In this document: one piece after another, positions 44,802 through 55,327 of the stretch
Layout of the letters: the number at the start of each line of letters is the position of its first letter
Numbering within the stretch: the stretch's first letter is position 1
From: JAXMBX01 sp046349635
GTDB lineage: Bacteria; Planctomycetota; Planctomycetia; Planctomycetales; Planctomycetaceae
Reading direction: 5' to 3'
Assembly: GCA_046349635.1 (NCBI GenBank)
Contig: JAXMBX010000007.1
Location: 1-64,000, forward strand
Length of the DNA stretch: 64,000 bases
Notes under the pieces: model-generated
Told to the model about the DNA's origin: nothing
Seen by the model: only the letters and a program-made list of their open reading frames with translations
Databases searched by the model: none
Made by a program: the position numbers and the translations under genes

Positions 44802-46935
44802 TTGTCTACCTTCAAATACAAACCCGAAGTCGACGGACTCCGCGCCCTCTCGGTCCTCGGGGTTCTCTTCTACCACGTCGGCCTCGGTTTCCCCGGCGGT
44901 TTCGTCGGTGTCGACGTCTTCTTCGTCATCTCAGGCTATCTCATCACCAGCCTGATTCTCAAAGACCTCGCCCGGAACCGATTCTCCCTCGCCGATTTCT
45001 GGGTCCGCCGCATCCGCCGCATCCTCCCTGCCCTCACCGGCATGCTCATCGCCGTCCTGCTCGCAGGCTCGGTCATTCTCCTCCCCTTCGATTTCCGTGA
45101 CCTCGGCAAATCACTCCTCGCCCAATCCCTCATGGCCGCCAATTTCTTCTTCTCCAGCGGCGCCGGCTACTTCGACCCCGCCGTCGAACTCAAACCCCTC
45201 CTCCACACCTGGTCCCTCGCCGTCGAAGAACAGTTCTATCTCCTCTTCCCCGGCCTTCTCTGGCTCCTCCACACCCAGCGCCCCACTGCCATTCGCAAAA
45301 CCCTCTGGACCCTCACTCTCCTCTCGTTCGTCGCCAGCCTCTTTGGCATCGTCTGGTTCCCACTCAAAACCTTCTATCTCCTCCCCACCCGCGCCTGGGA
45401 ACTCCTCGCCGGCAGCCTCCTCGCGACTTATTCCACGAGCAACTCGCTTCTGGGTGGCATGCCCACTTCGCCACGCAGTGGCAGGGTGGGCATGTGTGCG
45501 TTTGATTCTTACCAACACTGGTACGCCACAAATAACCGCCTCCGCAGCGAACTCCTCGGCTGGACCGGCCTCCTCCTCATCGCCCTCCCCATGCTCTGCT
45601 ACACCTCCGCCACCCCCTTCCCCGGAGCCTCCGCCCTCCTCCCCGTCCTCGGGGCGACCCTCGTCATCGCCACCGCGAACCAAAAAAACACCCTGGGGAA
45701 ACTCCTCGCCGCACGTCCCCTCGTCTTCATCGGCCTTATCTCCTACTCCCTCTACCTCTGGCACTGGCCCCTCATCGCCTTCACCCGCTACCTCACCCCC
45801 GATCTCACCCTCCCCGCCAAACTCATCATCATCTCCCTCTCCTTCTTATTCGCGTATGCCTCCTGGCGCTGGATCGAACGCCCCTTCCGCGCCCCTCTCA
45901 CCTCCGCATCAAAAAGGCCCATCTTCACCTCCGCCATTCTCACGCAGGGGATCACCCTCGCCGCCGCACTCCTCCTGATCTTCACCCACGGCCTCCCCCA
46001 GCGCTCACACCCCCGCCTCCCGCGAACTCATCGCCGCGGCCACCCCCGACGGCGCGAAATACTCCGTCTCCACCGCCGATCTCCAGGCCGGAAACATCCC
46101 CCTCCTCGGCTCGCCGGAAGCACCACCCTCCTTCGCCATCCTCGGCGACTCCCACGCCCTCGCCCTCCGCGAACTCCTCGACCAACTCGCGCGGGAACAT
46201 CAACTCTCCGGCTATTTCATCGCCGCACCGGGCTCCATCCCCATCCCCAACCTCGCCACAAAACAACTCCCCCCCAACCCCGACCTCCTCGACCGTGGCG
46301 ATGCAACCGCCCGTCTCATCACCGAGCATAAAATTAAAAACGTCATCCTCATCGCCCGCTGGTCCGCCTACGTCGAAGGCTTGAGCGACTACGACCTCGC
46401 TTCCGACTCCACCCGCCAACGCGCCTCTCTCCTGGCCGTCGATTCTGAATCCAGAGAAGTTTCTCCCAACGAAGCCCCGCACGCCCTCCGCCGCGCATTA
46501 ACTAATTTCCTGCAACACCACTTGCCCTCTGAGACCACCCTCTGGATCCTGCAGCAGGTTCCCGAATCGAAAACAGGCATCGCCGAAATCGGCACGAAGC
46601 TCAAACTCCTCGGCCTCCCCTTTAATCCCCCCCTCACCACCAAAGCCGACCACGACCGACGGCAACGTCGCGCCAACGACATCCTCCACAACCTCCAGGC
46701 CACCGGTGCCCGCCTCCTCGACCCCACCTCTCACTTCTTCAATTCTCAGGACCAACTGGTCGTTGAAGCCGACGGCCGATTCCTCTACCGCGATGAGGAC
46801 CACCTCACCCCTCACGGCGCCGCGCTCCGCCTCACCCCGCTCCTCGACCCCGTCCTGCGTCACATCGCCGACCCGCGCTCCCCCGCCCCCACCCGCACCG
46901 CCATCCAACCCGTCAACCACCACACCCCCAACTGA
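44802..46935 (+). CDS. OafA/YrhL-type membrane acyltransferase with C-terminal SGNH domain, one frameshift
   Basis: It acetylates or acylates surface glycans. The TTG at 44802 has AGAGGAG eight bases upstream and begins STFKYKPEVDGLRALSV; an upstream frame to 44640 only reads through the block F repeat. Family motifs: KYKPEVDGLRA, FFVISGYLIT, FWVRRIRRILPAL, HTWSLAVEEQFYLLFP, ISYSLYLWHWPLI, WIERPFRAPL. Several membrane helices follow. At about 45995 one extra C in a run of five Cs breaks the frame; removal restores 710 residues with SGNH-domain motifs SFAILGDSHALAL and DEDHLTPHGA. A block B repeat (45449-45510) is read in frame (LLGGMPTSPRSGRVGMCAFD) within a loop. Glycan target unknown. Confidence 0.8.
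45449..45510. repeat. Block B repeat inside a coding region
   Basis: A full B copy with perfect CATGCCCAC/GTGGGCATG arms and the usual GTGTGCGTTTGA tail lies inside the acyltransferase and keeps its frame. All other B copies in this window are intergenic. Confidence 0.85.
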
Positions 46936-46958
46936 AGCTCACGCACCACCCCGCGCGC

Positions 46959-46993
46959 AAAAAAAATCACCCCGGCCTGCAGACCGGGGTGAT
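46959..46993 (-). terminator. Rho-independent terminator of the HTH-REC regulator gene
   Basis: A 10-bp stem ATCACCCCGG (46966-46975) pairs with CCGGGGTGAT (46984-46993), 8-nt loop. The A8 run at 46959-46966 becomes a U tract on the minus strand. It ends the gene at 47057-47638 and also lies at the end of the plus-strand acyltransferase. Confidence 0.85.
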
Positions 46994-47056
46994 CGGATTT
47001 CAGAGAGGGGGAAGCCAAGCCTTGGCTGACTTCACGGCGCCTTACTTCAAGGCGGC

Positions 47057-47638
47057 TTACTTCACGTTGGCCGGCTCCACGTCCAACTGACGGCACATCT
47101 GTTCCACCAGGTGCTCCACCTCGAACGGCTTCTGGATGAACGCGTTCGCACCCGCGGCCATCAGTTCCTGGATCTTGTCTTGTTCGACCATCCCGCTGAT
47201 GCAGATGATCCGCACGTCGTCCAGCGCCGAATCGCTCCGCACTCGCTGGCAGACTTCCTTGCCGTTGATATCCGGCAGCATCACGTCCAGCACGATCACG
47301 TCCGGATGATATTCCTTGACCATCATCCCGGCGTCGAATCCGTTGTTCGCGATCCGAACTTCAAACCGGCCGTCCGATTCCAGAACGTCCCGGATCAATT
47401 CAACGAGTTCCACGTCGTCGTCGACCACCAAAGCTTTCCGCTTGCCGCTTTCCAGCGCATCCGTCGGGATCCCGTTTTCCTTCATGAACTTGTACAGCAG
47501 ATCCCGGGGAATCCGGCGGAAACGAGAGCCCGGAACGCGGAATCCCTTCAACTGGCCGGAGTCAAAGCAACGGATGATTGTCTGTTGGCTGACCTTGCAG
47601 ATTTTGGCTGCTTCGCCGGTAGTAAAAACTGTTTTCAT
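47057..47638 (-). CDS. Response regulator with N-terminal excisionase/MerR-type HTH
   Basis: A 193-residue cytoplasmic regulator in unusual order. Residues 1-60 form an excisionase-type DNA-binding domain (FTTGEAAKICKVSQQTIIRC, RVPGSRFRRIPRDLLYKFMK). Residues 68-185 are a receiver domain: ALVVDDDVEL (acidic pair), VIVLDVMLPDINGK (phospho-acceptor Asp), IICISGM (switch Ser), and FIQKPFEV (Lys). So DNA binding is likely controlled by phosphorylation, with HTH before REC, opposite to OmpR or NarL order. No kinase is next to it; the nearest, the degraded histidine kinase at 43.6-44.6 kb, is separated by the acyltransferase. A terminator follows. Confidence 0.88.
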   Translation of the reverse strand: MKTVFTTGEAAKICKVSQQTIIRCFDSGQLKGFRVPGSRFRRIPRDLLYKFMKENGIPTDALESGKRKALVVDDDVELVELIRDVLESDGRFEVRIANNGFDAGMMVKEYHPDVIVLDVMLPDINGKEVCQRVRSDSALDDVRIICISGMVEQDKIQELMAAGANAFIQKPFEVEHLVEQMCRQLDVEPANVK

Positions 47639-48160
47639 GCTGGTTGTCCACCCTTTTGATCCTGGCGTCCCAATTGCATCGGGCCGCTCCGGACCTCTAA
47701 AACCCTCTCAAGAATCCCTCCGCGAGAGAGGTGACCCTCCCTGTCGCGACAATACGGTCGTCTTCAACCTCCTGCGTTGCTGCTGGCCCTTCCAGAAAAC
47801 GGCAACCTTGCGCTGCATTCCCAGTATTCCTCACTGGAACAATGCGGTCACCGCGATCCGAGCGGGAGACACAACCTCTTAACTTCAGACAAGATGTACA
47901 AACTCGGCTATGACTCTATCGAAAAACGCGTAGGCACAGATTATATCGAAGTTGGGGATTTGGTCAACACGGGATGACTATTGCGCTGCGGAAACTCAGA
48001 CCCTCCCCGGGACCTTCCGGGGATTGTGTAACTTCATCCCCCCAAAAACCTTAGGAGACAGGCACACTGCGCAGTGTCCCAACCCCCTCCTCGCTTGAGA
48101 ATGGGAAAACACGGAAAAACGCCTTCACTCTGAGGGGTTTGCAGTCTCTCCGCTTCTTAA
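47639..48160. other. Gene-free region upstream of the regulator and downstream of mnmG
   Basis: About 520 bp, AT-richer toward 47990. No gene recognised. A short inverted CCCTCCCCGGGACCTTCCGGGG (48000-48022) could form a hairpin. The D block begins at 48157. Confidence 0.4.
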
Positions 48161-50149
<1,989 letters not shown>

Positions 50150-50673
50150 ACCGCCGTCCACTCCCTGCTACGAATCCATCGATACAGAAATACTTATCTG
50201 GGTAGGCATGTGTTGTACCAAAGGTTCCCGTTTGACGCCCGCCAAGACTTTCATCCCAGTTTGCCTGGCTGCTCAACTGTTCTGCTTCTCCACCTGTTCT
50301 CGCCCAATGAGCGCGAAACATGGCATCCTGACTCGTGTTCCGCACGATATTATCTCCGCCTGCGCAGTCGCAGAGCAGGCACGCGTACCTTTGAACTCCA
50401 GACAGCCACCACGCGTCACGTCACATAACGAGACACGAATATCCACCATTCACAATCTCCGTCACAGCGAACTACCACATTACCATAATTGCCCCCGAAA
50501 CGACCCTTGAAACTCCATTCCGGCAGGATACGCAAAGGCGTCTCACAAAATGCGGTTGGTGATCACGTCGTTCGGCAAATTCAGGAAGCCGTATTCCGTC
50601 AGAGCATTTTGTGAAATAACTTAGAGCAAGGGGCTGACGCGCCCCACTGGAACTCAACCTGAAGGAAAGCATC
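50150..50673. other. Intergenic region upstream of mnmG and tpx
   Basis: About 520 bp between divergent genes. It holds a truncated block B right arm at about 50196-50220 (TGGGTAGGCATGTGTTG) and block F copy 2 at 50543-50614. Several ORFs up to about 70 codons look non-coding. Promoters for mnmG and tpx are expected here. Confidence 0.45.
50543..50614. repeat. Block F element, copy 2
   Basis: Ends TCACAAAATGC (50543-50553) and GCATTTTGTGA (50604-50614), with GGTTGGTGATCACG after the left end as in copies 1 and 3. The core of about 33 bp differs. It lies 59 bp upstream of tpx. Confidence 0.8.
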
Positions 50674-51426
50674 ATGGCGGACACGCGACAGGGAGCCGTA
50701 ACACTCAAGGGAAACCCGGTCAATCTGGCCGGCAATGAACTCAAGGCCGGCGACGCCGCCCCCGACTTCAAGCTCCAGGACCTCACCCTCGGCGAAGTCA
50801 CCCTCCAGAACTCCGCCGGCAAGGTCCGCATCATCGCGACCATCCCCTCCGTCGACACCTCCGTCTGCCACGCGGAAACGAAAAAGTTCAGCGATCTCGC
50901 CAAGACGTTGAGCAACGTGGACGTCCTCGTCGTGAGCATGGACCTCCCGTTTGGTATCAAGCGCTGGTGCGGCGCCGAAGGTGTGAACAACATCAACACC
51001 TACAGCAGTGCCCACCGCTGCACCAAGTTCGGTGAAGAAGACTACGGCGTGCTGATCAGCGGTGGCCCGCTCGATCGCTGTCTCGCCCGCGCGATTTTCG
51101 TCGTGGGGGCCGACGGCAAGCTCAAGCACGTCGAGTACGTGAAGGAGATCTCGGAACATCCCAATTACGATGCGGCCCTCGCCGCCGCAAGATGGTACGA
51201 TGTCATTCCTACTGAGATTCCTACACGGCGCTTGGGGGCGTGGCCGCTTCCCCCGGCGTTTCGTTTTCAGGGAACCACATCCCCTTCGGCCGATTGTCTT
51301 CAAAGACCTTCTCCCCAGCGGGAGAAGGTGGCCGCAGCGAACGGAAGGGGGACCACACAAGCGTCTCTGAGTTCCATGCTCCCTTCCTCTCACTTGTTCT
51401 CACTCGCAGTCCCGATGGCCGGGTGA
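50674..51426 (+). CDS. tpx: Thiol peroxidase (Tpx), C-terminus extended into repeats
   Basis: Tpx is an atypical 2-Cys peroxiredoxin reducing lipid and hydrogen peroxides with thioredoxin. The ATG at 50674 is preceded by GAAGGAAAGC. Core motifs: LKAGDAAPDFKLQDLTLGEV, the peroxidatic Cys site IPSVDTSVCHAETKKF, and the resolving Cys in KRWCGAEGV. The body ends HPNYDAALAAA at about residue 173, where family members stop. The open frame then continues another 78 residues (RWYDVIPTEIPTRR...) through a block C repeat to a stop at 51426. A frame change near 51190 would stop at once (ARKMVRCHSY), so the extension is probably an error or repeat-caused loss of stop. Confidence 0.85.
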   Translation: MADTRQGAVTLKGNPVNLAGNELKAGDAAPDFKLQDLTLGEVTLQNSAGKVRIIATIPSVDTSVCHAETKKFSDLAKTLSNVDVLVVSMDLPFGIKRWCGAEGVNNINTYSSAHRCTKFGEEDYGVLISGGPLDRCLARAIFVVGADGKLKHVEYVKEISEHPNYDAALAAARWYDVIPTEIPTRRLGAWPLPPAFRFQGTTSPSADCLQRPSPQREKVAAANGRGTTQASLSSMLPSSHLFSLAVPMAG

Positions 51427-51566
51427 CCCGGATTCTTGAATCCGGGTCGCGCAGTGACAAGAGGTCGCAGTTGGACGTGGAATACTCGTCCCCGAGTAGC
51501 CCAGGTTGCCGGTACCTCCGGCTAACTGGGTGGCGCAGCCACAGGAACCTCTTCAGCCCGGCGTCT
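51300..51566. repeat. Repeat cluster: block C, then two A blocks
   Basis: C at 51304-51368 (CCAGCGGGAGAAGGTGGCC to AGCGTCTCTGA). A at 51411-51470 with arms ACCCGGATTC/AATCCGGGT. A at 51494-51566 with CCCAGGT, GCCGG/CCGGC and a slightly mismatched right arm. They lie between tpx and the DUF202 gene and overlap the extended tpx frame. Confidence 0.65.
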
Positions 51567-51583
51567 GGAGAGGTCTCACTCAC

Positions 51584-51974
51584 TCAATGCAACCCAGCCA
51601 CCAGGAACGTCACCGTCACCAGACCCAGGATCGCCAAAGCCACCGCCACGATCGTCCCCAGCGACAGCGCCCGGAACCGAATCGTTTCCCCCCGATCCAG
51701 CTGCTGCAGCGTCTTCACATACCGCCACGTCGCGATCAGGTTCACGATCACTCCCAGCATCACCAGCGCCGTCCCCACCCACACGGAATGCCCCGTCGAA
51801 TGCGGAATATTATTCGCCCGCATCGCCATCTCTCGCAGGAACAATCCGAACCGCCTTGCACCACGAACCCGAACCCCATCATCGATAACCCCGTCCGCAC
51901 CCACGCCAGAGCGTCCGCTCCGCGGCCAGATAAGTATTCGAATCCGCGGATTTGTGCGTCGGTGTCTCGGCCAT
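51584..51974 (-). pseudogene. DUF202 (YidH-like) membrane protein, frameshifted
   Basis: DUF202 proteins are small inner-membrane proteins of unknown role with three helices. The N-terminus MAETPTHKSADSNTYLAAER (ATG at 51974) leads, after indels near 51900 and 51855, into the DUF202 signature region (TLLAWVRTGLSMMGFGFVV-like in joined frames). ARRFGLFLREMAMRANNIPH follows, then two hydrophobic helices (VWVGTALVMLGVIVNLIATW, LSLGTIVAVALAILGLVTVT). Corrected length is about 130 residues, typical. It is flanked by repeat blocks on both sides. Confidence 0.6.
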
Positions 51975-52060
51975 CGAAAAGTCCGTAACAGGGGAAAGAC
52001 GCCCATCGGTCCCTATTCTGCGGGGTGACGCACGTTGAAAAGGGAGAGTGTCGAATGTCT

Positions 52061-52230
52061 CTTTACTAGCCCCCAAGCGGCAGCGCGGGGTTCCTCATCA
52101 TTGACCTTCTCCCCAGCGGGAGAAGGAGGCCACGCAGCGGTCGGAAGAGGGGCCGTTCAATCGTCTCTGATCAACGTTTCTGGGTGGCATGCCCACTTCA
52201 AGAAGCAGGGTGGGCATGTGTGCGTTCTCG
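52061..52230. repeat. Repeat cluster: blocks D, C and B in series
   Basis: D 52064-52096 (ACTAGCCCCCAAGCGGCAGC), C 52104-52170 (ending TCGTCTCTGA), B 52182-52230 with perfect CATGCCCAC/GTGGGCATG arms. Three different blocks stand back to back, which shows that they are separate units. They occupy the gap between DUF202 and bcp. Confidence 0.7.
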
Positions 52231-52328
52231 CCACTGGGATACGGGACAAATACGCTGGCAGTCTGTCAGGGTCCGCTGTGCGGACCATCATTTAATTCGC
52301 TCTGACTGCCAGGATCAAATCGCAAAAA

Positions 52329-52792
52329 TCAGGCCTTGATCTCCCGCAAAATCCGCAGCGCGCGCTCCGTCGTGTGCTGCGACGCCTGCAGCGATGAATT
52401 GAACACCAGCCGCACGATCCCTTCCCGGTCAATCACATACGTCACCCGCCCCGGCAGAAACATGAACGCACTCGGCACCCCGTACAGGTCCCGCAGCGTC
52501 CCCTGCTCGTCCGCGACCAGGTAATAAGGCAGCCGCAGATTATCTGCGAACCGCTGGTGACTGACATCCAGAATCACCGCTCACCCCGATCACCGCCCCC
52601 GCCTCGGTGAAATCGTCATACGCATCCCGGAACGCACACGCCTCCTGGCTGCGAGATCGGCGAATGGTCCGCCGGATAGAAGAACAGCACCACCGCCTCC
52701 TTCCCCCGGTAGGCAGACAGGGTGATCTGCTCCCCGTTGGAGGCGGTCACGGTGAAGTCAGGGGCGGGGTCTCCAACAGCGATAGTTTTCAT
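52329..52792 (-). pseudogene. bcp: Peroxiredoxin, BCP/AhpC-TSA type, frameshifted
   Basis: BCP reduces peroxides with thioredoxin. The start ATG at 52792 gives MKTIAVGDPAPDFTVTASNG and VVLFFYPADHSPI, where the active-site motif (P-x3-T-x2-C) should follow. Then the frame moves (about 52660) to EACAFRDAYDDFTEAGAVIG, and again (about 52580) to SHQRFADNLRLPYYLVADEQ and RVTYVIDREGIVRLVFNSS. About 154 residues after repair. The peroxidatic cysteine cannot be located with certainty because the indel falls exactly on it. Divergent from the cytochrome gene. Confidence 0.7.
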
Positions 52793-52854
52793 GCAGGCCT
52801 GCCGAATCAACGGTGAAAATCGAAAAAAACGGGTCTCAGATCGCATTGAGCGTA

Positions 52855-52920
52855 AGCGTGGCGTCTGTCGCGGTGAAAAACTCACGGAAATTCACGATTC
52901 TGACGCGACACAAAGCACGG
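52855..52920. repeat. Intergenic repeat, second copy (partner at 2849)
   Basis: GCGTCTGTCGCGGTGAAAA and TTCTGACGCGACACAAAG in the same order and spacing as at 2849-2912. It lies between bcp and the divergent cytochrome gene. Confidence 0.4.
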
Positions 52921-53046
52921 CCACAGCCACATCTTTTTTAGCAGAAAACCCGGGAAGGGGGAACTCGCGTGGTCAGAAATACGCACTCCTGCTAAGCTTG
53001 AGATGCGGGCAGGGACTGGAACTTTCTGAGCGAGGAAGAGTCACGC

Positions 53047-54836
53047 ATGGACGAACGGAATCTTGCAAGGATGTGTGGGGGACGAAACCGGGTATCGACA
53101 AAACAACCGGGACGCGCAACCAGATCCCTCTGGTCCGCAGGCCTCCTCTGCGGACTGTTGAGCGCCACCCTCTTCTGTGGCTGCGAACAAAGCCCCTCCG
53201 CCGCCAAGACGGACGCTCCCCCGAGCATTGTCCCGACCGCCGCGGAGCTCAAGTCGGAACAAGAACCCCTGTTCTGCCGCCGTCGAACGCAGCATCCACG
53301 GACGAGCCTGCCGAAAAACCGGCTGCTCCCACGAAAGCCACAGCCGCCAGCCAGCCCGCCAAAGAAGAAACCCAATACGCCGCTGCTGTCCCCCCGAAAT
53401 CGGAAAGCACCGGATCAAAGTTGCCACCCCCTGCTCCCATCTTCAACAAGTGGGACAAACCCGACCTCATGCTCGTCCTCTCCGGCGAACAGAAAGGCTA
53501 CCTCGAACCCTGTGGCTGCTCCGCCACTCAATCCGGAGGCTTCTCCCGCCGCGCCAATTTCTTCCAGCAACTGGCCGACAAACACTGGCCCGTCCTCCCC
53601 ATTGACCTCGGGCACACCTTGCTCCGCACCTCCCGCGAACAGGATGCCATCAAATTCGAATCCATCCTCAAGGGGATGCGCGAAATGAAATACGCCGGCC
53701 TCGGGATCGGAACGACCGAACTCACCATCGGCCCGACAAAACTCCTCGAAGTCTATCAGCCCAACGAACCCGACAGTCTCCCCTTCCTCTCCGCAAACAT
53801 CGTCTTCTTCGATGCCCCCGACCTCGGAACCCCGGTCCCCTTCCGCGTCGTGACGGTCAACGGCGTCAAGGTCGCCATCACTTCCATACTGGGCAAGAAG
53901 TACCGCGAAGACCTCTACGGCGACAAGAACGGCAACGATCAGGTCAAGATCACCGACCCCGCCGAAGCCCTCACCAAGCTGCTGCCGAAACTCAAAGCGG
54001 AATCCCCCGACCTCATGGTCCTCCTCTCCGAGGCCCCCGTCGCGGAATCGAAAGAACTCGCCGAAAAATTTCCCGAGTTCAAAATCGTCCTCACCGCCGG
54101 CGGCGCCGAAGATGGCGACGACAAACCCATCGTCGTCGGCAAAAGCTGGGTCATCTCCGTCGGTGCCAAAGGCAAACACATCGGCGGCGTCGGGTACTAT
54201 AAGGACAAACCCCTCAAATACGAACTCGTCGACCTCGACAACCAGCGCTTCCAGGACACTCCCGTCATGCGCGAACTGATGCGCTACTACCAGGAGCAGA
54301 TCAAGGCCAACGACCTCGTCGCCAAGACCTCCGTGGAAAAAACTCCTCGCGATTCCTCCTATGTCGGCGCGAAGAAATGTGCCCAGTGCCACAGCAAGGC
54401 CTATGCGAAGTGGCAGAACAGTGGCCACAGCCACGCCTACGAAAGCCTCGAAAAAGGCCGCAAGGGCCAGGAAATGACTTGGATCTCCCGCGTCCACGAT
54501 CCCGAATGCCTCGCCTGCCACGTCACCGGCTGGGACCCGCAGCACATCATTCGCTTCGCCTCCGGGTTCGAGTCCCCGGAAAAGACACCCAATCTGATGG
54601 GGCAGCAATGTGAAAACTGCCACGGCCCGGGGAGCAAGCACGTCGAGTTCGAACTCGTCTACAAGAAGAACCGCAAGACGACCGACGACTTGAACCAGTG
54701 GCGCAAAGAGATGCACCTCGACCCGCAGATTGCGAAGTCCAAGGTCTGCATCCAGTGCCACGACCCCGACAACAGCCCGAAATTTGTGTTCGAGGAATAC
54801 TGGAAAAAAATCGACCACAAAGGCATGCGCGACTAG
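53047..54836 (+). CDS. Tetrahaem cytochrome c lipoprotein with 5'-nucleotidase-like N-terminal domain, one frameshift
   Basis: ATG at 53047 with GAGGAAGAG upstream. A lipoprotein signal (GLLCGLLSATLFCGCEQ, Cys in the lipobox) is followed by an Ala/Pro/Lys-rich linker. At about 53265 one base is missing; correction gives 596 residues. Domain 1 (about 130-400) resembles UshA/5'-nucleotidase-type metallophosphatases (GYLEPCGCSATQSGGFSRRA, WPVLPIDLGHTLL, PDLMVLLSEAPVAESKELA). Domain 2 is a cytochrome c554-like module with CxxCH haem sites in CAQCH, CLACH, CENCH and CIQCH, and distal histidines such as GHSHAYES and HGPGSKH. So it is a periplasmic, membrane-tethered electron carrier with an unknown partner. 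Confidence 0.82.
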
Positions 54837-55327
54837 TCCCTGTTAAAAATGGGTGGCTAAAATTCTACCCTCGCCCCTCCGAGGGAGAGGGTGGCTCGCA
54901 GAGCCGGGTGAGGGGGCGGTTAAACGTCTCTGATCTTCGTTTCAAAAAAATCTTCACCGCGGAATCGACGGGTTCTGGGTGGCATGCCCACTTCGCTGCG
55001 CAGCAGCAGGGTGGGCATGTGTGCGTTTGAATTTGAGTGTTTACATATCGCCTGCTAAGTAAGGCTAGTGTAGCACAGGTTGGTCGTACTCGACCTTCCT
55101 GTGTGGCGACAGCCACTGGAACCACTTCAATTCGATGTTACCGGGTGGCCCGGCCGCCGCAACGCGGCGCCCGGGTCGCGCAGCCACAAGAGGTCTTCTT
55201 CTTCGTAGGCTGGGTCAAGACCCAGCTTCTCAACGCGTGGAATTCAAACCGACAATCAATTCCAGCTTGTGTCATACTAGCCCGGAACGGCAGTGACGGG
55301 TTCCTCCCTCTCCACTGCTCCCCTGCT
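54837..55327. repeat. Repeat cluster: blocks C, B, A, A and D
   Basis: C 54867-54932, B 54977-55030 (perfect arms), A 55069-55140 (CACAGGT, GGTCG/CGACC inner arms, CCTGTG), A 55141-55255 with a long GC arm (CCCGGCCGCCGC/GCGGCGCCCGGG) plus CTGGGTCAAGACCCAG, and D 55275-55307. Five blocks fill 490 bp, and no gene is seen. Confidence 0.7.

Noticed and set aside
53415..54818. 467-codon minus-strand frame over the tetrahaem cytochrome
   Set aside because: Antisense shadow; the four CxxCH motifs prove the plus strand is coding.
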